Assembly (NCBI GenBank): GCA_025504975.1
Contig: JANUWI010000002.1
Span: forward strand, 930,001-994,000
Direction of reading: 5' to 3'
Origin: Plenodomus lindquistii
Taxonomy: Eukaryota > Ascomycota > Dothideomycetes > Pleosporales > Leptosphaeriaceae
Length of the DNA: 64,000 bases
Shown here: in pieces, positions 22,150-34,500 of the stretch
How the letters are laid out: each line of letters begins with the position of its first letter
Numbering within the stretch: position 1 is the stretch's first letter
Position numbers and translations under genes: made by a program
The notes under the pieces: generated by a model
Told to the model about the DNA's origin: nothing
What the model saw: the letters and a program-made list of their open reading frames with translations, nothing else
The model's database searches: none

Positions 22150-24262
22150 ATGGTGCTCGCAAAGTCAAAAAAGGCCGTCGGCCTCGGCAACAGTCTTATG
22201 AATGACAGGTTTGGCAAGGGCAAGGGCGCAGACATGAGGAGGGGCAACTTCCAGGCCGGTATCGAGAGGACGGGCCAGAATGGAGAAAAGGTGTGTATAC
22301 CAGCGACATCTGTAGTCGCATGGACGCACTGTATACGAGCGAACAGCAGACACTGACTTGTTGCAGTACATTATCAACGACAAAAAAGACGCCGCGTGGG
22401 TCAAGATGCGCTCCGTCACTGAGCAGGGCGCTCTCGATGACTTCCTCTCCACCGCTGAACTGGCTGGCACAGACTTCACCGCCGAGAAGATGAACAATGT
22501 CAAGATCATCCACAAAGACCAGAAGAACCCGTACCTGCTCTCCGCAGCAGAGGAGCGCAATATCACCCGCAAACACAAGGAGAACAAGAACCGCCTCACA
22601 GTCCCACGGCGACCAAAGTGGGACGCGAAGACGACACCACAGGAACTCGACACCATGGAGAGGGAGTCGTTGCTCCAATGGCGGAGAGGCTTGGCTGAGC
22701 TGCAAGAGAACAACGATTTGCTCATGACACCTTTTGAGCGCAATCTCGAAGTCTGGAGGCAACTATGGCGTGTCATTGAGCGCTCAGATCTCGTTGTTCA
22801 GATTGTCGACGCGAGAAACCCTCTCATGTTCAGATCCGAGGACTTGGAAGACTACGTCAAGGAAGTGGACTCAAGGAAGAACAACCTGCTGCTAGTCAAC
22901 AAGGCCGATATGATGACGCTGGACCAGCGTCGCGCGTGGGCCGACTATTTTATTTCAGCTGGTATCAACTACAAATTCTTCTCGGCTGAATTAGCAAAAG
23001 AGATCAACGAGGCGCGTGCTCTGGCAGAGGGACATGATGATGACTCGGAGGACTCGGGTGATTCAGGCGACTACGACGACGAAGACGATGCCGAGGAGCA
23101 AGAAGGAGACTCAGAATCGGAAGATGATGACCTCGTGCGAGAGGCAAGGAAAATTCGTCTTCAGGATGAGAAAGAGAAGAATGCGCAATGGGTTGATGAA
23201 GAAACAATCGCAGTTGCTGGCCAGAGCAAGCCTACTGAGGAAGACGAGCGTGTGCGAATTCTGACTACAGAAGATCTCGAGGCGCTCTTCCTCGAGCATT
23301 CACCAGATGTTGACACTGGACCCAACGGGGAGCCTCGTAAGACGTCCATCGGTTTGGTCGGTTACCCCAACGTCGGAAAATCCTCCACCATTAACGCCCT
23401 CATCGGCGCAAAGAAGGTGTCCGTCTCAGCCACACCCGGAAAGACCAAGCACTTTCAAACCATCCACCTGAGCGAGAAGGTTGTTCTCTGCGATTGTCCC
23501 GGTCTTGTCTTCCCCAACTTCGCCACCACAAAAGCCGAGCTTGTCTGCGCAGGTGTCCTGCCAATCGATCAGCTCCGCGAGTACACCGGACCTGCCGGCC
23601 TCGTCGCCCGCCGTATCCCCCAACCCTTCCTCGAAGCCCTCTACGGCATGAAGATCCACCCGCGTCCCATTGAAGAAGGCGGAACCGGAGTCCTCACCGC
23701 TGAAGAAGTCCTGCGCGCCTATGCAACCGCCCGTGGCTTCTCCACCCAAGGTCTCGGCCAGCCCGATGAATCGCGAGCAGCGCGATACATTCTCAAAGAC
23801 TACGTCAAGGGCAAGATCCTCTTCTGCCACCCTCCCCCCGTCGATCCCCCGCTAGACCCCAAGCAATTCAACCGCGAACTCTACGACGTCAATCACCTCC
23901 CCGCAAAGCGACGACACCACCCTCTCGCCCGCCTCCCCGGCTCAACATCACTCGCTGGCCCCGACGAGAGCGAGTCCCTCATGGACGATGATCTCGACAT
24001 TGGCGGCGGTGTCCCAGTCCAAGGCCAAAAGACGCAGATGATGGATAAACGCTTCTTTGGCCCTGGCCAAGGCATGGCACGCGTAAACGTCCCGTTCCAC
24101 CACAAGTACAGTGAGCAAGGCAAGGAGCTCAGTGGAAGGAAACTCAAACAAATGACGGCGCTGGAGAGGGACGTTGATGTCGCAGAGTTGAATACGAATA
24201 GTAAGAAGCATTTCAAGGCAAATAAGAAGAAGGCGAAGAAGGTGCGAAGTGAGTATGTGTAA
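22150..24262 (+). CDS. LSG1: LSG1, cytoplasmic 60S-maturation GTPase
   Basis: Exons 22150-22290 and 22367-24262; product 678 aa. It is a circularly permuted GTPase of the YlqF/YawG class. The G4 motif NKAD (about residue 225) precedes the P-loop GYPNVGKSS (about 378), TPGKTKHFQT and the G3 motif DCPG. The N-terminus (VLAKSKKAVGLGNSLMNDRF) and the block WRQLWRVIERSDLVVQIVDA are typical of Lsg1. An acidic insert of about 35 residues near residue 270 separates G4 from G1, and the C-terminus is lysine-rich (KKHFKANKKKAKK). Lsg1 acts in the cytoplasm to release the export adaptor Nmd3 from pre-60S particles. It shares its promoter region with LTV1, which matures the other subunit. Confidence 0.95.
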
Positions 24263-25018
24263 AAGTGTTGATGGATTGGGGAGACTTGAATGGGCATAGA
24301 CATGTCGTGTGGTCCTTTTTAATGAATAACCTTGGTTGGTTTTTAATGCATAGAAATGGAGTTTTGTTTTTGTGTGTGTACTTGGCTGGTTATTGTGTGC
24401 ATTTTTGAAAATGCGATGGTGATGACGGGTGATTTTTTATGCTATGATGATTTGCTCTTGCGGGGTTTGTGCTTGAGTTCTGACTAGGTCTCCCTAGCTT
24501 GCCGGGGACAGTCATATAATAACATTTTGGGGAGCTGCATTGCTCCGTTGTACGTGTTCTGTCTTTGGATGCTGCAGCGCTAGCACAGTACCAACCGCCG
24601 GATATAGAAGATGCGTCTCTGCTCGAGAACAGCAAGGTACAGTGAGTACGAGGTAAGTGTGCGTCTTCCTAGTCATTCGGATCCAACCCCATGCCTCAAC
24701 TTGGCCGCTGTCGTCTAATGTCGTAGTCTATGGTCTGTGGAGCTTCCTTTGAAGAGACTCCTGGTACGAGAGACCATTCTACGTTCGCTCGGGACCGAGG
24801 ATTTGGGTATGCCAATCAGCTCTGCCAGCGGGTGCTCATTATCACGAGCAATTACATGGTCATGGCTGCAGTGATGTTCTTTCTCCACCTGTCAAACCAA
24901 CCAGGTGACTGACACCTCGCATTGCAGAAGCACCGTTCGCAAGTATACGCAGGGTACTGCCTTGAACTCACGCGCATTCTAAGTCTCTGGGGCGTATTTC
25001 CTGATGGCAGTCTCGCTC
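24263..25018. other. Convergent spacer between LSG1 and the TRAPPC1-like gene
   Basis: This is the 3' flank of both neighbours. The first 200 nt are T/G-rich, as expected for a 3' UTR and polyadenylation region. No gene was recognised. Confidence 0.5.
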
Positions 25019-25612
25019 TCATACTGGCAGTACAGCCGAAATGAAAGCCTCCAGTCCTCTCTCAAACAGCTCATTGGCGACTCCAATGCCTCCAGGATGT
25101 TCTGTCGGGGCCAGTGGGTTCTTGACCACATACTCGACGTATAGATTTGCCCATATCTGGTGGAGATACTGTCGAAGGTTGATGACTTTTGTGTCTGTAA
25201 GCATGACAAACTTCATGCGTGTTGGGGTTTCATAGTAGTGGAGCTTGTATTCGCCGGTGCGGTAGGAGAGGAAGGTGTCGTCTGCGCCACCGAGCTTGGT
25301 GACGAGGTTGCGAAGGGAGAAGACGAGACCAAAGACCAGCTTCTCGTCGTCGCCGTGGGATAGGCCCTTGCGGACAGCGGCGGGCGCGTCGCCATTGCTG
25401 GTGATGCTGGAGCCTGACTGGGGCCGTGCAGGCGTCTTTGAGCTGGACGAGGTTGGGCGCGGGGTCCAGCGGCGCGAGTAGATGCATTCGGCTGCAGACG
25501 GGATCAGCAGCGGCTCGGGGGTGGTGGAGATATCAAGGGATGGGCTCGGGCAGGTGGTGCAATGGGGCAACTCACTGTGGCGATCGAAGATGTAGAAGCT
25601 GTAGAGGACCAT
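25019..25612 (-). CDS. BET5: TRAPP complex subunit Bet5/TRAPPC1
   Basis: A 37-nt exon (25612-25576) joins to 25491-25019 across an 84-nt intron; product 169 aa, the expected size. The joined start reads MVLYSFYIFDRHTECIYSRR, the longin-type beginning of TRAPPC1. Conserved later blocks are GLVFSLRNLVTKLGG, FLSYRTGEYKLHYYETPT, and a C-terminus with FVML-type strands and LHQIWANLYVEYVVKNPL. TRAPP is the multi-subunit tether and Rab exchange factor acting at the ER-Golgi and Golgi; Bet5 is one of its small core subunits. A Pro/Ser-rich stretch of about 35 residues between the two halves is a local insertion common in fungi. The next gene (kinase) starts divergently 426 bp away. Confidence 0.88.
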   Translation of the reverse strand: MVLYSFYIFDRHSELPHCTTCPSPSLDISTTPEPLLIPSAAECIYSRRWTPRPTSSSSKTPARPQSGSSITSNGDAPAAVRKGLSHGDDEKLVFGLVFSLRNLVTKLGGADDTFLSYRTGEYKLHYYETPTRMKFVMLTDTKVINLRQYLHQIWANLYVEYVVKNPLAPTEHPGGIGVANELFERGLEAFISAVLPV

Positions 25613-26038
25613 GGCGGGCAGGACGGCGTCGAGCGATGGCAGCCAAGGGTTGTGGGAGCGCGGGTGGGGGTGGACAGTAGGTGCAGTGTAGTGTAGCTTT
25701 GTAGCTTTAGGTGCAGCAATCACTGAAGGCCTGAGGCGGGCAAGGGCAAGCGATGTCCGCGGAGGCGGCGAGGAGTGGAGCCGGCAGGGATGGGCAGAGT
25801 GCTTTGTTGCTAGAGTAGGTATGACCGTATGATGGTTTACCATGTACACTCGCCTCGCTCGACCTCCCAAGACAAGACGGTCGTGGGCCATGCTGGCAAC
25901 CGCCCCGAACCGTTCCCCATAGTATTCTTCTGACCTTGCCCCCTGCACGCCCTGCACCTGTGCAAGTTGCACCTGTCCCACTCTGCTCGCACCAGACCAG
26001 CCTTATCGCCAGCGGACCTCGCCCTGGCCAGCCCAGCC
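25613..26038. promoter_or_regulatory. Divergent promoter between the TRAPPC1-like gene and the CaMKK-like kinase
   Basis: This 426-bp region holds the upstream sequences of two oppositely transcribed genes. No specific motif could be assigned. Confidence 0.4.
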
Positions 26039-28853
26039 ATGGCACAGTCTCGTGCCGCCGCTGCCAACCACCAGCCCGACCAAGACGCCCGCTTCTACAC
26101 CTCGCACCCCTCTCTGGACGTGGCTGCAGTCGGCGAGGACGGCCGCCCACCGCCCGTAAAGTACATGTGCGTGCAGCCTGCCCCCGCCCTGCCCTCGTCC
26201 GTCAAGACGCTGCCCCGCCGAGGTGCTGATGGACTCCCACTGGAGCAGGTCATCGCCCGCCTACCAGAGCCCGCTCCGACACCACAGGAGAGCGGCCTCG
26301 TCCACGCGACGCGTCAAGGTGCATTCCACACGACGTCGCCCCGCGTCCACGCTGCCACGAGTGCTGACGGCCCTGCAGGAAACTTTCAACGCCCGCTCCG
26401 AGTACAGCAACAGCGAAGATGACGGCAGCGCCCAGCATCGCATCAACCAGTATCTCGTCAAGCAGGAGATTGGCCGCGGCTCCTTTGGCGCCGTCCACCT
26501 GGCCGAGGACCAATACGGCCACGAATATGTGAGGCTTCCACCGTCCTAGACTCCTAGGGCACAAGGGCGCACACTGCTTCTACTACAACAACGATGCGCG
26601 TCACCCGCGAGGACGGCCGCAATGACTACTCTGGCTGACCCATCCAACTGTAGGCTGTCAAGGAATTCTCCAAATCGCGCTTGCGCAAAAGAGCACAGTC
26701 CAATCTTCTGCGCCGACCCAATGCTGCCAAACGCATGCGTGCCCTGCCCGCCGGCATAGGCTTCAATTCGCCCCTGCACCGACACTCTTCAGGCTCCGAG
26801 GAGAACAATGCCTTTGAGCTCATCAAGGAGGAGATTGCCATCATGAAGAAGCTCAACCACCCGAACCTCGTCACGTTGATCGAAGTGCTCGATGACCCAG
26901 AGGAAGATTCGTTATACATGGTCATGGAAATGTGCAAAAAGGGCGTCGTCATGCAAGTAGGCCTCGAGGAGCGCGCCGATCCATACAGTGAGGAGCAATG
27001 CCGGTGCTGGTTCCGTGACATGGTTCTAGGCCTCGAGTACCGTACGTCTCGCACCAACCCTTGTCATGCTCTTTTGCTTATGATAGCTAGTCCATGCCCA
27101 GGGTATCATCCATCGCGACATCAAACCCGACAACTGCCTCGTCACCGAGGAGGACGTCCTCAAGATTGTCGACTTTGGTGTATCGGAAATGTTCGACAAA
27201 GAAGGCGAGATGAAGACTGCCAAATCTGCTGGGTCACCTGCTTTCATGCCGCCCGAGCTGTGTGTTGCCAAACACGGACGCGTTTCTGGGCGAGCAGCCG
27301 ATATCTGGTCTATGGGCTGCACACTATACTGCCTACTCTTTGGCCGGATACCGTTTGAGCGAACTGGCATGATCGAGCTTTACGAATCGATACGAGTGGA
27401 TCCACTCGAATTCGACACCGATTGTAACGATCAACTCAAGGACCTGCTGCAAAGGCTCATGGACAAGGACCCGCAGAAGCGCATCACCATGGAGGAGATC
27501 AGAGTGAGTGTGCATCTTTACCAACGTTTTCAGTTACTAACCCTGCTAGGAACACCCATGGGTTACGCGACAAGGCTCAGATCCCCTGCTCCCAAAATCA
27601 GAGAACGTCTCATCCATCATTGAGCCTCCCACAGATGAAGAGGTCAATGCTGCCATCACTGGAAATATGGGCCATCTGGTGACAGTGGTAAGTTCTTTCG
27701 TCCTTCTGTTCAACGTTGATTGGAGACTCTCTTCAAGCAATTGTTCCATCATCGACTCGATCTGCGGTTCCTCTCCCCGCACCCACCTGACCAGCTCGTT
27801 TAGCTCGGAGAACTGATGGAAGACCAGGTTCGCGCGGTAAAACGTTTCAAGCAATTGCTCTTCAGACGACGACCAGAGCGTATCGAGAGCATACTGGGCA
27901 GCGCGTCCCGCATAGTACAGCCTCCATTGTCGATGCGACCATCGATGATGCGAAAATCGAAATCTCAAGATACACACGACCGCCGACCTGTGGAAAGCGC
28001 GCTTAGTACGGAGGGTGTTCACCATGAGATCAGAATCGATGACAAGGGTCGCAAACTACCACAGCATCTCAATGATATGGCATTCTACAAGTCCAGCTCT
28101 CGGCAAGGGTCTCCTTTCGGTCGGCCGTCACCTAGGGTCCCAACTGCCAGCAGCCCCACAGCAGCCCCTACGACGCCTAAGGAAGGGAAGACTGTACACG
28201 AAAACATGTCGATTCGACCATCACAACCTCAACCTAGCATACCAGGCGCGTTCCCGACATCTACCCCTACCACACCCATCGGCAAAGGTCACGCCCGGAA
28301 TCCACTAGAAGACACCCTTTTTCTCAACATTGGTACCGGTGAAGATTGTGTGCCCGAATCTGAAGAAGTTTGTATCGTGTCCGAATCGCCCTCAAACGTC
28401 GACATGAATGTCTACGAGACCGCCTACGAAGAAGAAGTCCAACGCATCATCGCCCAACGGAAAGATCAGTTTGCTAATCGCCGACCTACGCTCTACCTAA
28501 CTCGGCGCGTCGAGGATATTAAGTCGATTCGAGACAGCGACTGCGTGTTCGATGAGGGTCAAGATATTCGGACGAATCTGAAGGGCAGTTTCAAAAGCTT
28601 CGTCACCCGCACGAAAGAAGACATTGAGGCAAGGGGCGAGATGCAGAAAATTCAAGATGGCAAGGAGGGCAAGCTCAGTAGAACAATGCGAAATGTTCGA
28701 GAGGCGAAGCGACTCGTTGAAGAAGCGCGCGAACGAGTCAAGACCGAAGAAAGAGATCGTGACAGGGAGAGGAGCAGAAGCGCAACTCCCGTACTTCGAC
28801 ACAACAGCTCTGGTAGCGGGCTAAGTCGTAGTGGAACGCCTGTCGGTGGATGA
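26039..28853 (+). CDS. CaMKK / SNF1-activating-type Ser/Thr kinase
   Basis: Proposed exons: 26039-26318, 26362-26528, 26654-27041, 27091-27503, 27550-27687, 27804-28853; product 811 aa. The kinase domain covers about residues 120-425: glycine loop IGRGSFGAVHL, AVKEFSKSRLRKR, then the Arg/Pro-rich insert (RRPNAAKRMRALP) that marks CaM-kinase kinases, catalytic loop GIIHRDIKPDNC, DFGVSEMF, and AGSPAFMPPELC. The C-terminal half is Ser/Pro-rich and ends in a charged coiled segment. Relatives (yeast Sak1/Elm1/Tos3, fission yeast Ssp1, Aspergillus CmkC) activate AMPK/SNF1 or CaM kinases. The first junction is weak: a frame change is required between about 26300 and 26379, and the 43-nt interval 26319-26361 gives the most natural protein (ATRQ joined to VLTALQETFNARSEY) but lacks a good acceptor. 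The other introns have ordinary signals. Confidence 0.87.
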
Positions 28854-29596
28854 AAAGCCATCGATGTCGACTTTGGAGTTCAAAGGGCGAAAGGGAAAAT
28901 TCGATTATCAAGGGCTGACACTATAGAAAGACATTGTACACAAGGGCTTCAGATTGTTTTGTGTAAAGAGTATCTCATCCTAAGCAATCACACACGAAGG
29001 TGCTGTAGATTATTTTCGACTGGAGACGCGTGGTGACGTGATGTTTACTTTGACTCTGGCACTAGTAATGTCCTCGGTCGATTACAAAAGAACGCTGCTC
29101 TGCGAGAAGACCAGAGACATCGGAAGCGTACTATGTGTTTCCAAGAGTCTCGGCTACTAATGAGATTGAAAGATTAAAAAAGATTGTATCTTGCCTGGGC
29201 CAAAGATGAATAGGGCGTAAGTCACTTGTGCATCAGAGCATGACTTACCAAGCATCTCATCCCAAATACGTGCAGACAATGTCAGTGTCAGGCTATCAGC
29301 CCATGTCGCCAAGCCGCCATCGCGTTGCCCGTTTGTGGAGATCCGATGATGCAGCAAGTCGCGCCTGCCTCGCTACCTCGGCATCTTTCCCGCTGGGGTT
29401 GATTTGCGGGGGGGGAGGTCCATGGCCCGAAGCTCGCCTCGTCGCCCCATAAGCTCGTCTGTGTCGAGCCGCCAGACTTCTTCGCTCCTCTTTCAGATCA
29501 GTCGCCTTTGAATAATAGTTTAATCATCGTTCAATTCGGCTGCAAGAGTTCAGTTTTTATACATTTCAGTTACAGACACCAGATTGATCAGCAATC
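28854..29596. other. Intergenic spacer, nothing recognised
   Basis: It holds the kinase 3' flank and the promoter of the acyl-CoA dehydrogenase. It contains a short G run near 29409-29416. No gene was recognised. Confidence 0.5.
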
Positions 29597-31203
29597 ATGT
29601 CTGTCCCATACGACCGCGCGTTCGATCTACTCAGCAACAGCCAACATGGTCACATCCCGGCGTCCCAGCGGATTCCTGTTATAGCGAGGCCGTTTGTGAG
29701 TGAGAGGGCGGCGAAGACGCTTGATATCGTAAGCTTGTTTACCCGAATCCTTATGTCACCGTCATCTAACAATGCCACCAGGTCGAGAAGTTCGTCGAAG
29801 AAGAATGCATTCCTGCCGATGCCGTCTACGAACGTCAGATTGGCGAGACGGTCCAAGACCGCTTCAACGCACACCCGTCTGTCATTGAGGACCTGAAGAA
29901 GCGTGCACAGGAATTGGGATTGTGGAACATGTTCTTGCCCAAGGCGCATTTCAAGGAGGGTGCTGGATTCAGCAACTTGGAGTACGGCCTCATGGCCGAG
30001 TATCTTGGGAAGTCGAGGACGGCTAGTGAGGTATGGCGAACCAAGCAGAGACGGGCATTATACAGGCTAATGATGATGATTCAGGCTACCAACTGCGCCG
30101 CCCCAGATACGGGTAACATGGAGGTCTTCGCCAAGTACGGTACCGAGGCTCAGAAGAGACAGTGGCTTGACCCTCTGCTCAAGGGCGAGATTCGCTCTGC
30201 GTTCTTGATGACAGAACCCCAAGTCGCTTCTAGTGATGCTACAAATATCGAGATGAGCATCAAGCGTGATGGCGACTCGTACGTTCTCAACGGACAGGTA
30301 CGCCACCCCATCTGCACTACGCCACACCATTCACCCAGACACCCAGACTAACACCCCCCACAGAAATGGTGGTCCTCAGGAGTCGGTGACACGCGCTGCA
30401 AAATCTACATTGTTCTCGGCAAGACCGACCCCAACAATTCAGACAAGTACAAGCAACAATCCGTCATCCTCGTCCCCCACAACACCCCAGGCATCACAAT
30501 CCACCGCATGCTCTCCGTCGTAGGCTTCGACGACGCACCCCACGGCCACGGCCACGTCATCTTCGAAAACGTCCGCGTCCCGGCCTCGAACATGATTCTC
30601 GGCGAAGGCCGGGGCTTTGAAGTCATCCAAGGTCGTTTAGGACCCGGACGCATCCACCACGCCATGCGCAGCATCGGCTCTGCGGAGAAGGCGCTAGAAT
30701 GGTTCCTCGCACGCATCAACGACGAGAGGAAGAAGCCCTTCGGCGAGCTCCTAAACAAGCACGGCATCATGCTCGAGCGCGTAGCCCGTTCGCGCATTGA
30801 AATCGACGCCGCGCGTCTCGCCGTGCTCAACGCCGCTATCCAAATCGACCAGACGTCCGCCAAAGGCGCTCTTAAAGAAATCGCAGAAGTCAAGGTTCTC
30901 GTGCCCGCTGTCAATCTCAAGGTCATCGACTGGGCTATGCAGGCCTATGGTGGCGCGGGCGTGTGCCAGGACACGCCCCTGGCGCAAATGTATAGTAATG
31001 GTCGCACAATGAGGATTGTAGATGGACCCGATGAGGTGCATTTGCTGCAGTTGGGACGGAATGAGAACAAGAGGGGTGTTGCACATAAGAAGAGGATTGA
31101 AGCGCAGCAGAAGCGTGGTGAGGAAATGTGCAGGCAGTATGGTATTGAGCCGAGGGATCCGCTCTTCTTGAACCGCATCAGTGGGGAGGGGAGTAAGTTA
31201 TAG
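29597..31203 (+). CDS. Acyl-CoA dehydrogenase family protein (ACAD10/11-like)
   Basis: Exons 29597-29728, 29782-30030, 30085-30297, 30364-31203; product 477 aa. The protein shows the acyl-CoA dehydrogenase order. An N-terminal helical domain contains GLWNMFLPKAHFKEGAGFSN. The FAD/substrate region has FLMTEPQVASSDATNI followed by KWWSSGVGDTRCKIYIVLGK. The C-terminal helical domain has GRLGPGRIHHAMRSIGSAEK, MQAYGGAGVCQDTPLAQMY and RTMRIVDGPDEVHL. These blocks resemble the ACAD10/11 and fungal long-chain dehydrogenases more than the classic mitochondrial short-chain enzymes. The enzyme would oxidise an acyl-CoA to the 2-enoyl-CoA with FAD. There is no strong mitochondrial presequence and no clear C-terminal peroxisome signal (the end is GEGSKL; SKL at the extreme C-terminus is a canonical PTS1). 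The SKL end therefore argues for peroxisomal location. Confidence 0.93.
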
Positions 31204-31516
31204 AGTGGTGGTGATGATGATGATGTGAGGGGTAATCTGAAATGATATAGACTGTTGGTTGGATAGAAGAAGTTCAACCTCGCATAACGTGAATGGCTCT
31301 TGACCTTCATCTCGGAATTTGCATGTCAGTATTGATTTGCTAAACCATGCCATGTCGTGTAGGAAAAATTTCAAAACTTACAGTATGAAAGGGCAGGTAC
31401 GTCTCAAATCAGTCACGCAAAGCTTTAGACACAACCAGCATCAGTCAGAACGCCATCTTTCTCCATGGAAAAAGTTTATTATAAAAATGCAAGACTGAAA
31501 CACCACACTACACTCC
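31204..31516. other. Convergent spacer between the acyl-CoA dehydrogenase and the SLP1-like gene
   Basis: This 313-nt region holds two facing 3' flanks. Nothing else was recognised. Confidence 0.5.
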
Positions 31517-34500
31517 CTACCCATCCCCACCTCCTCCATCCCCCCCAAAACTACTATACGCCCTCCGCAACGGACTACCCATCTCCTTTCCCCCTTTCCC
31601 CTTGCCCTTACCCTTCCTCTTCCCATTTTTCTCTTTTCCCCGTCCTGGACTCCCCATCTCGACACTCAACCCCTGCTCCCCCGCCTTCAACTCATCCATC
31701 GCGCGATCGACTTCCTCCCACGACGGACGAGAATCACGCGTCCCATTCGGTGTCGCGGGTCCAGACTGCGTTTCAAGAACTTGTATCCGCGCAGCTTGGT
31801 CATCCGAATTATCTTCTATCTCGTGGTCTACATCATCATCGCGTTGTTCCCGCGGCGTCGTGGGTGGCATGCCGTTGCTGTGGCGGGCGTCGTGGGTAGC
31901 TAGGGCTGGGGGCGTGTTTGGCGTGGGTGGACTGGGACTGTATTCGTTTTGTAGCGGGCTTCTTGCGCCGTCTGTTTCTGCGTCGGAGACGGGTTGGTGG
32001 GCGTCGCTTGCGTGGTCGCGGTCGCTGAGGCCGGCGCTCGTGTCGCTACGCCACATGTTGCGGAACGTTCTTCTGCGTCTCTCTGCGCCGTTGTCCCTTT
32101 GCCCACTTCCCTTGTTGTTGCGTGGCGGCGTCTCAAAGAGACTGGTGTACCTGCTGCCAAGATGTTGGGCAATGGGCACGTCGTTTGAACTCCCCAGTGT
32201 TCCCGATCTCACAAACAGCACTAGTCCCAGACATACCAATAGAAGCGTACTCTGCACAACAGCCATCCGCTTCTGCCATACCAATTCATCTGCTAGTAAA
32301 CTCAGCCGTGCGCCAATCTCTCCCATTTCGTTGCGCTGCCTCTCCTTCATGCTCTCGAGTTCAATCACCGTGCTCTGCCAGAGCTGATCGTACATGCTCC
32401 TGAAACCTTTCAACTCCGCCATGACAGTGCTGTTGAGGTGGTCGAGGAATTTCTCGGTCTTGGCGAGTTGCCGCTTTTCGACTTTTAGGAACGCGTCACG
32501 CAGGCTGCGAGATTGCTCTTCAATGTATTGGAGGGAAAGGGTACTGTTGGCTTCGAGATAGAGCAAGCGTTTGTGGATGGATTTGAAGAAGGATTCCTGT
32601 GTAGAGGGGACGGCTGGGTTAGGTTGCGTAAAGGAGCCGCGGGAGGCTGTAGTGTTGGTCACCGGTTTGGCCGGTTGGCTACTGGGAGACGAGACGCTTG
32701 TAGCGATGTTGGTAGAGCTGGTAGAGCTTGAGCCTGAGCTCTGAGGACCTGGCGGCGAAGAGACTACGACAGAGGCATCTGAACCCCTTTTGGGATCTTG
32801 TAGTGAAGCCTCCAGGCTCGCTGATGGCTGTAATATCCCTGTGGAGCTGGTATCATGATTTGTCGAGAGATCTGTTTCGCTGTTCACACCCCTCTGCTTG
32901 ACGGCTGGCGAGGAAGAAACAGTGAGCATGGTATTACGAGACGCCTCAGCAGATTCATTGCCTGGCGTAGCAATTGCGGAACCTGATGCCGCGCTAGGTT
33001 CCCGACCTAGTTGCGCAGACTGGCTGGGCATATCGACCGAGCTTGACGAAATTTCTGACGCCGCTGAGTTTGCTGTATTCAACGGTATTTGAGAATGTGC
33101 AATGTCATCCTTAACAGGCGGAACAGGTATCTGATCAGGTGGCAACGGTCCACTATCCTCGGCTGGCTTGACAATATCTCTGCTCTCTGCCTCGAGATCG
33201 CTATCATCATCTTCGATACCCCGTGCCTCCTCCTCCTCCCGCCTGAACTGCTCCATCATCGTTGTACCGTGAACACGGAGCAGACTGAGCGGACAATAGA
33301 ACTCATTGCCAAACTGCGTCAAGAATTCAAGGCGTAGATAGCGAGCCCAAATTTGGGGTTCCGTAATAAGGAAGGGCTGAATGTCGCGCGAATTCCGCGC
33401 TTCAAAAGTACCCAGTGTGCGCCATCGTTCCATCTTGACGGGGTAACGGTCAGATACACTGACTCTGAAATGCCGGAACATGGAAGAAAAGAATTCATAG
33501 TTGGCAAGGACGATTGTGTCGACATAGATATCGTCGCACAGCTCCACAATCAGAAACTTGTTGTCGGCAGAACACTCGTTGAGCATGTAGCTATCCTTGT
33601 TCTCCACGAGGATCGATGTCGCACTCTTGGCTTGCTTGTTCGTCTTAAGAACCGTGGCTGCGCAGTCGAAGGAAGCGTAGTTGAATCGTTCCTTGCACGT
33701 TTTTCCAGCATCCTTGCTCAGGGTCCATGAGCTGGGTGCGGCTTTGCGTCCTTCGCCAGTCACTTTCATCGCTCCGGCTTCTTGCGCCCCTTGCCGTGTA
33801 TTGCCCGCCGCATCCTCCTTGTCCCCTGGGGTTCCAAAGCCGGTGAAGTCGATTTCTATTTCTCCTTCGTCGCCCAGCGAGTCAAGAGCGTTCACGTTGA
33901 CAGGTCGTCTGCGCGCTGGCTGGCCTGATGGCGCAGCTCGGCCTTGTCCGACATTTTCAGGAGACTGGCCGACCTGCTCGAGGTTCTTCTTCTTCCATTC
34001 CTCGAACGAGAGAAAGTTTGCGTTGTCAAAAGGCGAGTCTGTTTCCAGCTCTGCCTCGGATTCGCTCGTGGTCCCGCTGGCTATACTCTCGACAGCGCCG
34101 GTAGCTTGTGCTTGTAAAGCGATGGAAGAGATGGCACTGCTGATTTTGTCGTCTAATTGGCCCTCCCCCTCTGTTCTTGGTTCGATCGTCTTTGTTTGCG
34201 TGTCTGCCGTGGCCTGTGCGTCAGCGGTCGTAGGAGTCGTGAAAGCACCATCTTTTGCGGCCGACCAGCTTGCCTTGGCGCACTGCTGCGGCAACGTGTG
34301 GGTAATGTAGTTTATCGTGCGGGCCGGACATGCTGTCTCGCTATCGTTGTATCTGCGTAGCGAAGACGGCGAGGATGAGGGCGAGGGCGGGGGCGAAGGC
34401 GAAGGGGCACCGGCACTGTGAGCTGGCGTTGTGATACTCGAGGCTGCAGTAGCGCCTGAGTTTGCAGTCGAGATTTCATTCGCTGCGTGGTCGGTCGCAT

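Noticed and set aside
23426..23830. Minus frame of 134 codons
   Set aside because: It is antisense to the GTPase domain of LSG1.
31602..32387. Plus frame of 261 codons
   Set aside because: It is antisense to the SLP1-like gene, whose coiled coil and membrane anchor are clear.
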